Assembly (NCBI GenBank): GCA_051453625.1
Contig: JBOZIK010000001.1
Span: forward strand, 265,494,584-265,521,533
Source of the DNA: Welwitschia mirabilis
Taxonomy: Eukaryota > Gnetophyta > Gnetopsida > Welwitschiales
Length of the DNA stretch: 26,950 bases
Direction: 5' to 3'
A program made the translations under genes and the position numbers. Positions 19,679-26,950 of the stretch are shown piece after piece; the first letter of the stretch is position 1; every line of letters begins with the position of its first letter. The notes under the pieces are model-generated. The model did not search any database. It had not been told where the DNA came from and saw only the letters and a list, made by a program, of their open reading frames with translations.

Positions 19679-20731
19679 TAAATATTAAGCATATTAATAT
19701 TTTATTCAAATAATTAATTATCTTTATTTAAATTCCTTATAAAAATAAGATGTCATTTTAAATTAACCTTAGTTTGCGATCTTTATAATTTAGCAAAAAA
19801 ATGATAAAAATTATGTTAAAAGGTTTTTATGAGGAAATCTATCCAAATATTTAAAATTACATAATTCCATTATGTAAGGAATTAAAACCACATGATAAAA
19901 CTAATAAATTAGAAGTTTTAATAGGNNNNNNNNNNNNNNNNNNNNNNNNNNNNNNNNNNNNNNNNNNNNNNNNNNNNNNNNNNNNNNNNNNNNNNNNNNN
20001 NNNNNNNNNNNNNNNNNNNNNNNNNNNNNNNNNNNNNNNNNNNNNNNNNNNNNNNNNNNNNNNNNNNNNNNNNNNNNNNNNNNNNNNNNNNNNNNNNNNN
20101 NNNNNNNNNNNNNNNNNNNNNNNNNNNNNNNNNNNNNNNNNNNNNNNNNNNNNNNNNNNNNNNNNNNNNNNNNNNNNNNNNNNNNNNNNNNNNNNNNNNN
20201 NNNNNNNNNNNNNNNNNNNNNNNNNNNNNNNNNNNNNNNNNNNNNNNNNNNNNNNNNNNNNNNNNNNNNNNNNNNNNNNNNNNNNNNNNNNNNNNNNNNN
20301 NNNNNNNNNNNNNNNNNNNNNNNNNNNNNNNNNNNNNNNNNNNNNNNNNNNNNNNNNNNNNNNNNNNNNNNNNNNNNNNNNNNNNNNNNNNNNNNNNNNN
20401 NNNNNNNNNNNNNNNNNNNNNNNNNNNNNNNNNNNNNNNNNNNNNNNNNNNNNNNNNNNNNNNNNNNNNNNNNNNNNTTTCAATAGGACATAATAATATA
20501 TTTTACACCTTATTGACTTGTTTAGATTCCTGGCAAATGTGATAGATGTACTATATTATAAATAAATATTTTCTTCCTTGTGTTATGTGATTGATATATT
20601 TTATGTATTTTAAAATAAATGAGAATTTAAACAAGTACATAAACTTTTACCTAGAACCAAGGATTATAAATGAGTATATTTACTCTACCATGACTTTTAT
20701 GCTCTTAAGATGTATAAGGGAACTTGGTTCG
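19679..20731. repeat. Dispersed direct repeat, copy A (interrupted by a gap)
   Basis: Homologous to 22606-23089 in the same orientation. Landmarks shared: GATGTCATTTTAAATTAACC, CATGATAAAACTAATAAATT versus CATATGATAAAACTAATAAATT, GGACATAATAA, TTACCTAGAACCAA, and the end AAGGGAACTTGGTTCG. Similarity may extend some tens of bases further left. Copy A holds 552 N (19926-20477) at a point where copy B is continuous. Family unknown; coordinates approximate. Confidence 0.82.
19926..20477. other. Assembly gap (552 N) inside repeat copy A
   Basis: The flanks end TTTTAATAGG and begin TTTCAATAGG, a near-identical 10-mer on both sides. Confidence 0.99.
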
Positions 20732-20800
20732 AGCATGAGTGGTTAAATGAAGTGAATATTAAACCATAGGTCACAAGTTCAATTCCTTTCATAGTAAATG
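20725..20800 (+). mobile_element. tRNA-like segment, possible head of a SINE
   Basis: GAGTGGTTAA (20737-20746) resembles the A box/D-arm of tRNA-Ser/Leu-type heads. AGTTCAATTCC (20776-20786) matches 9 of 11 positions of the B box GGTTCGANNCC. Their spacing of about 35 bp is typical for a pol III internal promoter. An acceptor stem cannot be folded, so it is not a tRNA gene. It begins exactly where homology to repeat copy B ends. The 3' end and a target-site duplication are not identified. Confidence 0.45.
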
Positions 20801-22605
20801 GTCTTTTTTAAATTGATTCGATTTTTCTTTCTATAGTCAATTTTTATTTTTGTAATTAATTAGTTAGTATATCCATTATTTTAATGATCTAAGTTATTAT
20901 TTAGCTAGTTGTAACAACTTTATCCTATTTTTGGTATGGTAAAAATTAATTTTTTAGAATAGAGGCATAATATTAAAATATTATATCTTATTAATTATTA
21001 GGTATAAATTAGTAAAAATTTTTATTTAAGTATAGGATTGTGTTATGAACATGAAAATGTAAAAATAATGTTTTCTAATGGGTAATTATTTTTAAAAAAT
21101 TATTTATTAAAATATACTAGAAAATAAATGTAGAAAATAGTAAGCAAGTAATTTATGTTTTTGTACTAATTTGTTAACATATCTACAAAATTGAGCATCC
21201 TAAGTTGCATAAAATTGAATATGATTTCTAGAAAAAATTGAATCACTTAAAAACTCAAATTATTTTGAAATTTATGATCATTTTAGTGTAGTGCAGTAGG
21301 ATTATATTTTTAGAAAATTTAATAGTTTTTAGCCTTAAATGATAATTTTGGAAATAATATTTTTAGAATTCCTAAATAGTTTAAATTAGATTCTAAGAAT
21401 CCTATTATATGTCCAGTTTCTGAAAAACTACCTTAATCTATTTTTTTGCTTTATATTTACTTAACTATTTATTTTTAATTATGATGTCTTTTAGAGCCCA
21501 AATATGTTATATTTAATGTTTAAAATTTTAGGAAAATTGAGTATATAAAATATGTTTATTAGTAAATTTAAGTCAAGGCACCTATAAGTAGTATTTATTT
21601 GTAGAAATACCTATTTTACCCTTTTTATTTAACTTACTTTGAATGTGCATGCTTGTAAGAGTTTTCATCTTAGTAGTTTAAGTAATATAAGTAGTCTCTA
21701 GCTTATCACTTATTTTTATTAACTTATAATGTAGCCATATGAAATCTTAAATAAATACTTATGTTTTAACAATTATGCTCGAGCTATACTTTCTTTTATT
21801 TACCTTCGTTATAGCAATCTATGAAGGTTGTCATATGAGCATGAAAGAATATTTCTAGAATTGCCATAGCTTCAAGTATGTTTTAGTTTCTTTAAGTACA
21901 TTATGAAGATGTTATTTGATATATTTTAAAATTTTTTATTGTTATTAAAAAAAGAGAAGTATAGTTCCTTTATTTAGATAGAAAAAATAATATTTCCTTT
22001 ATCTAGGTTTTTACTATTATAATCTTAAAAATAGAATTATTCTTGTATGCTTGGTTTCGTTTTATGATTGTTTCTGTAAAATGAAATGAATGATGATTAT
22101 AATTATTATAACTAAGTAAATAATTTGTTAAATATCCAATTAGTAAGAATTTTTTGCATGTGTTTGTGTAATATATTCATTGAATAGAACTAAATTAATA
22201 TAATTCTAATAATGTTCATCCCCACACTTGGATTTCATTACCAAGGTGGCTTGCATTGCATTTTTTTCATAATACCCTTTTAGAAGTGGATTTAATCACC
22301 ACACTCATATCCTATCCATGTATGAACTTATTCCAACTTAATATCTCAAGTCCTTGGTGTTGATGGATCATATTGCACCATCTAGAGATGCTTCTAGAAA
22401 GTGAAGGTTATTTGTAAGCATGCATCCACCTTATTTACCACCTGTCACCTATATTGAGTATATGAAGATGAAGTAAAAGCCTTTAGAGGTGATCCTAGCC
22501 ATGTTTGCATAGTATAAAACTTGAAGTATAATTAAGTCACATCTATAGGGTGGCCAAATATTAATTTCAAATGTGTCATGTTCATATTTCATAAACCTTA
22601 CATAC
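20801..22605. other. A/T-rich stretch between the two repeat copies
   Basis: Mostly below 25-30% GC. Nothing recognised until about 22220-22530, where composition rises (CCCCACACTTGGATTTC; GTGATCCTAGCCATG), but no open frame with family similarity was found there. Confidence 0.5.
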
Positions 22606-23089
22606 TCGAATATTATATATATTAAGCTTTTATTTAAATAATTAACTATTCTTATTTAAATTATTTATGAAAATTAGATGTCATTTTAAATTAACCTTAG
22701 TTTACAACATTTATAATTTACTATGAAAATGATAAAACTTTTATTAAAAAAATTTTATAAGAAAATCTATTCAAACATTTAAAATTTCCATAATGTGAGG
22801 AACTAAAATCATATGATAAAACTAATAAATTAAAAATTTCAAGAGGACATAATAAGATATTTTACATTTTATTTGATTATTTAGATTCTTGGTAAATGTG
22901 ATAAGTATACTATGTTATGAATAAATATTTTTCCCCTTATATTATGTGATTAATAGATTTATGTATTTTGAAAGAAATAAGCATTTGAACAAGTACATGC
23001 ACTCTTACCTAGAACCAAGAATGATAAAAGAGTAGATTTACTCTATTATAACTTTTATGTTCTTGAGATGCATAAGGGAACTTTGTTCG
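22606..23089. repeat. Dispersed direct repeat, copy B (uninterrupted)
   Basis: Partner of 19679-20731, about 2.9 kb away in direct orientation, ending AAGGGAACTTTGTTCG. The pair could be LTRs of a short element or two independent insertions. I see no PBS, PPT or TG...CA ends that would prove an LTR pair. Confidence 0.82.
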
Positions 23090-23196
23090 TAACATACTCA
23101 TTGTTTCATTCATTAAAATTGAATATTTTGTCTTATTGTGCTATATGAAAATTTTGATATTTATGCATTTATTATTTGGATGCATTTATTAGATGA

Positions 23197-24123
23197 NNNN
23201 NNNNNNNNNNNNNNNNNNNNNNNNNNNNNNNNNNNNNNNNNNNNNNNNNNNNNNNNNNNNNNNNNNNNNNNNNNNNNNNNNNNNNNNNNNNNNNNNNNNN
23301 NNNNNNNNNNNNNNNNNNNNNNNNNNNNNNNNNNNNNNNNNNNNNNNNNNNNNNNNNNNNNNNNNNNNNNNNNNNNNNNNNNNNNNNNNNNNNNNNNNNN
23401 NNNNNNNNNNNNNNNNNNNNNNNNNNNNNNNNNNNNNNNNNNNNNNNNNNNNNNNNNNNNNNNNNNNNNNNNNNNNNNNNNNNNNNNNNNNNNNNNNNNN
23501 NNNNNNNNNNNNNNNNNNNNNNNNNNNNNNNNNNNNNNNNNNNNNNNNNNNNNNNNNNNNNNNNNNNNNNNNNNNNNNNNNNNNNNNNNNNNNNNNNNNN
23601 NNNNNNNNNNNNNNNNNNNNNNNNNNNNNNNNNNNNNNNNNNNNNNNNNNNNNNNNNNNNNNNNNNNNNNNNNNNNNNNNNNNNNNNNNNNNNNNNNNNN
23701 NNNNNNNNNNNNNNNNNNNNNNNNNNNNNNNNNNNNNNNNNNNNNNNNNNNNNNNNNNNNNNNNNNNNNNNNNNNNNNNNNNNNNNNNNNNNNNNNNNNN
23801 NNNNNNNNNNNNNNNNNNNNNNNNNNNNNNNNNNNNNNNNNNNNNNNNNNNNNNNNNNNNNNNNNNNNNNNNNNNNNNNNNNNNNNNNNNNNNNNNNNNN
23901 NNNNNNNNNNNNNNNNNNNNNNNNNNNNNNNNNNNNNNNNNNNNNNNNNNNNNNNNNNNNNNNNNNNNNNNNNNNNNNNNNNNNNNNNNNNNNNNNNNNN
24001 NNNNNNNNNNNNNNNNNNNNNNNNNNNNNNNNNNNNNNNNNNNNNNNNNNNNNNNNNNNNNNNNNNNNNNNNNNNNNNNNNNNNNNNNNNNNNNNNNNNN
24101 NNNNNNNNNNNNNNNNNNNNNNN
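23197..24123. other. Assembly gap (927 N)
   Basis: Largest gap. Its right edge is the (TC)n tract at 24124. Confidence 0.99.
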
Positions 24124-24154
<31 letters not shown>

Positions 24155-24190
24155 CTCTCTCTCTCTGTCTGTCTGTCTGTGTGTGTGTCT
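24124..24190. repeat. (TC)n-(TGTC)n-(TG)n compound microsatellite at a gap edge
   Basis: About 44 bases of TC repeats with one CGC interruption, then three to four TGTC units, then TGTGTGTG. The left end is truncated by the gap, so the true length is unknown. Confidence 0.97.
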
Positions 24191-26950
24191 CTTTCTTTCA
24201 TTCTCTTACTTTGGAGCTAGAAGCTTGAAAGCTTACAACTAAGAAACTCTTAAGCTCAGATCTTCATCAATCTTCAACTATCAAGGTCTTACTACTCTTT
24301 TCAAGTAATTGCTTTACTTATATTACCCATATGATTTCTTTTTATATGAAAATGATGTGATATTTCATTAGGAAATTATTTATGTCTTTTATGTAATTAG
24401 GGATCTCTTATGCTTGGTGATGAAGGATTGTTATGATGGATATTTATGTAAAGGTTATATCTTTAGTTAAATCTTATTAATTATAAATATATGTACAAAC
24501 ACAATACATTAAATGCCAAAAAAGTAAACACACTATACAAGACAAATGCAAACTACTCTAAACGTAATAGTTTTCTGACTACCAAATCTTTATTATTAGG
24601 ATCATCCCTGTATAACCTAGATCATTAAGGAAACTATCACTAATTATAAATAATCTAATCTATCAAGTATGTTAAATAGAACATGTAAAACACATAATGA
24701 TTAATATAGAAAATATAAAATGTAATGTAACTTTCTAAACTAATAATTTTAATCTTGATGAAGGTTATCCTTGATAACTTATATCACAAATGAAGCTGTC
24801 ATGAAATCATAAGTAGTACAAATCATTAGGGGCATATAGATGAATATAAATAAAAGAAGATATTTATTAAAAGTCAAATTAATATCTTGTTATAAAGTAG
24901 TAGCACCTCAATGAAGGAGACGTATCCCAATACCAAGAAAGACTTCTTTCTACCACTAATGAATAGACCTTCTATCCTTTAATCTTATGTCATAATAATT
25001 TTTAGTGTAAAGAAGATGATTAGAGTTGAGGATGAACGCGATACTTATTTAGGATAACAAACTCAAAAATGGCAAATCTAATAGATGCAACTCAAACCCT
25101 AATAATGCATAAAAGGTGCATAATATATTACACAAGTTTGATGAAGTTTGGTACATTAACTAAAATTAGGTATCATTTTTTTTGTCATTCAGATGATCGT
25201 GGGGATGATGCCATATCAAGAAAGTTTTATATTTACTCTTTATGTTGGTTTAGTTACCATCCTAGTTAGCATGAAAATGGTATCATCTAGATGATCATTC
25301 ATACGATGAAGGAGATAAAATACTTCTTCAAGCTCTTCAATCAAGTGAATTTGGACTTGTTGAACATTAATTCCTCTTCAAATGTAAATTATTATAATTG
25401 ATTCAAAATGCCTCCAAATGTGTTGCTAATTGTGCGTTTCTGTGATTTTCTCCTTGACTCTAAATAATCATTGTTTTCTACTTAAACCTATTTAAATATC
25501 CTCCAAAAATACTTAAAATACCTCATTAAAATATATAATTTAACATTGCAACGTAGCCTCCAACTTAACCTTATCAATCCATGATAAAGTTGGTGAATAA
25601 CTATAATTACAAGCCAAATTTACTAAGATAAATACTAACTAGGGAATTGTAAATTAAGTTCAAAAATATCATTATGCAAAATTCAATCTTAGAATCAAAT
25701 AAAGTGAAATGTTTACCTTGACAGATGTTGTGACCATGATGTCATCTAGTAGGACATTCAAATATTTATGGGGATGATAGGCTTTTAAAAATCATACTAT
25801 AAAATCAAATTCCTACAATTACACTCATCAAAAAATAAGATTAAAATAGTTACAAATGCATTAGCCCCCCACTTAAACCATTTAGTACATGAAAAAATAG
25901 ATATTAAAAAGAATCATCATAAGATCTAACCATAATAACTTAGAAAAAACTATTTGAATGTATAATAAACAAGAGTGATGACTTAAAAATGGTACTCATA
26001 TAGTTTCTAAGTATAATATACAAGAGAAAATATATGAAAAATAATCAATAATAAAATTATTCCCTTTATCCATGGTATCATAAAGTGCTTATATCATTCT
26101 TACAAGGAAAATAAATTGCAATTATTTTGTTGTTAAGCACATGATTTACTAAATACTATATACAATGTGTATCACTCAAATAATAGACATTCAAAATTAG
26201 ATTAGTACACTATAACTATGTCTAATGAAAAGGTAAGAATAATCCTTAAAAATTTAAAATTTTTGATCTTTATATCTCAAAATATATATTCATTCCTTCC
26301 CTCTTTCCTCCAATAGTTAAATCAATATGTCCTATATTACATTAATGTAAGAAGGAAAAAGATGAAAACACAAGTTAAGCAAAGCAGACAGGCCTAGGAG
26401 TAATGTTTTATGTATGAAAGAATAATCCAAAAAAGGAAAAAAAATAAAACATCAAGATGATATACCATATTAGATATGTATGCATCATCTGTCTAATCGT
26501 CTAGATGACAAGATGGACAATAGGTTTTCAAAAGATTTTGGAAGAATAAAAATATTAGCAGAGTAAGGTAAGCTCAGATATATTATCTAAGTTTTAAAAA
26601 GATACTTGAGAGTTTTAAAGATGGGAAATGGCTAAGAATCATGATAAATAAAAGCATGATAAGGAGATGAATTTATAATACACCAAGCTAAGAAAGATTT
26701 CAAAATATATCATGAACTCATAATTAGTACAAGAGAGGATGCATTAAAATTGAAAAGGAAACTTAAAGAACTAAAACTCAAAAAGATATTAAAAGAGAAG
26801 ATAAAAAATTAGCATAATAAACTAAAGGAATATTAATTTGCTAAAATAAAATTAACTTATGTAAATAAAAATTGTAAATAAAAAATAAAAATCAATAAGA
26901 AAACTAATAAATAATCAATTCCTATGTATTTATGATGAAAAAGGACAAAA
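24191..26950. other. A/T-rich intergenic stretch to the window end
   Basis: No gene or RNA gene supported. A weakly coding-looking segment on the minus strand near 25280-25390 (contains EELEEVFYLL and MNDHLDDTIF) could be a retroelement or gene remnant, but I could not place it. Confidence 0.5.

Noticed and set aside
20725-20800. Functional tRNA gene
   Set aside because: B box and D-arm-like sequence are present, but no acceptor stem pairs and the anticodon arm does not fold. Treated as a SINE-like remnant instead.
19857-24242. Very long apparent open frames over 200 codons
   Set aside because: They consist almost entirely of N-run translation (gaps at 19926-20477 and 23197-24123) or TC-repeat translation (alternating Leu/Ser).
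25069-25269. 66-codon plus-strand frame
   Set aside because: No recognisable motif; the opposite strand nearby looks marginally more coding. Left as unsupported.
26478-26560. Short plus-strand frame with LSNRLDDKMDNRFSKDF
   Set aside because: Vaguely gag- or coiled-coil-like, but too short and without flanking support.
1-26950. CRISPR array, prokaryotic operon, phage or organelle insert
   Set aside because: No regularly spaced repeats with unique spacers, no ribosome-binding-site-led gene clusters and no organelle gene recognised.

Overview
This is eukaryotic, almost certainly seed-plant, intergenic DNA. The evidence is a low GC content, plant-type Ty1/copia retroelements, a fragment of a plant-type SUN-domain gene, spliced exons, long microsatellites and six assembly gaps (N runs at 698-896, 11785-11794, 12040-12139, 15490-15591, 19926-20477 and 23197-24123). 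Old, heavily decayed elements in gene-poor sequence would suit a gymnosperm, but that is only an inference. I found no intact protein-coding gene, no CRISPR array and no prokaryotic feature.

Layout. 1-330: apparent last coding exon of an unidentified gene on the minus strand, with a 42-bp tandem duplication across its stop codon. 1574-1681: an orphan exon-like segment on the plus strand. 1682-4687: A/T-rich sequence with degenerate short repeats. 4688-10509: the best-supported story in the window. The first exon of a SUN-domain (inner nuclear membrane, LINC complex) gene or pseudogene is split by a full-length but dead Ty1/copia element of about 5.0 kb. The element has LTRs at 4958-5415 and 9498-9954, a PBS, a PPT and gag-PR-INT-RT-RNaseH in that order. 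The LTRs differ at roughly 15% of sites by my eye count, so the insertion is old. 11304-12902: two copies of a ~0.74 kb repeat meeting exactly at an assembly gap. 13150-14707: a second, internally deleted copia element on the minus strand. 15200-17230: microsatellites, a 12-bp hairpin, a G-quadruplex motif on the minus strand and a (CA)37 tract. 19679-23089: two direct copies of a ~0.48 kb repeat, one interrupted by an N gap and followed by a tRNA-like (SINE-like) segment. 24124-24190: a (TC)n/(TGTC)n tract at a gap edge. The rest is unannotatable A/T-rich sequence.

The common thread is decay by C-to-T (or G-to-A) change. In-frame stops in both the SUN fragment and the copia element are mostly TAG where relatives have Gln (CAG). 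Several catalytic Asp/Glu codons of the copia polyprotein have become Asn/Lys by G-to-A. This pattern fits deamination of methylated cytosine, including CHG sites, in silenced DNA. A second unusual feature is a perfectly conserved inverted pair of telo-box-like motifs in both LTRs.
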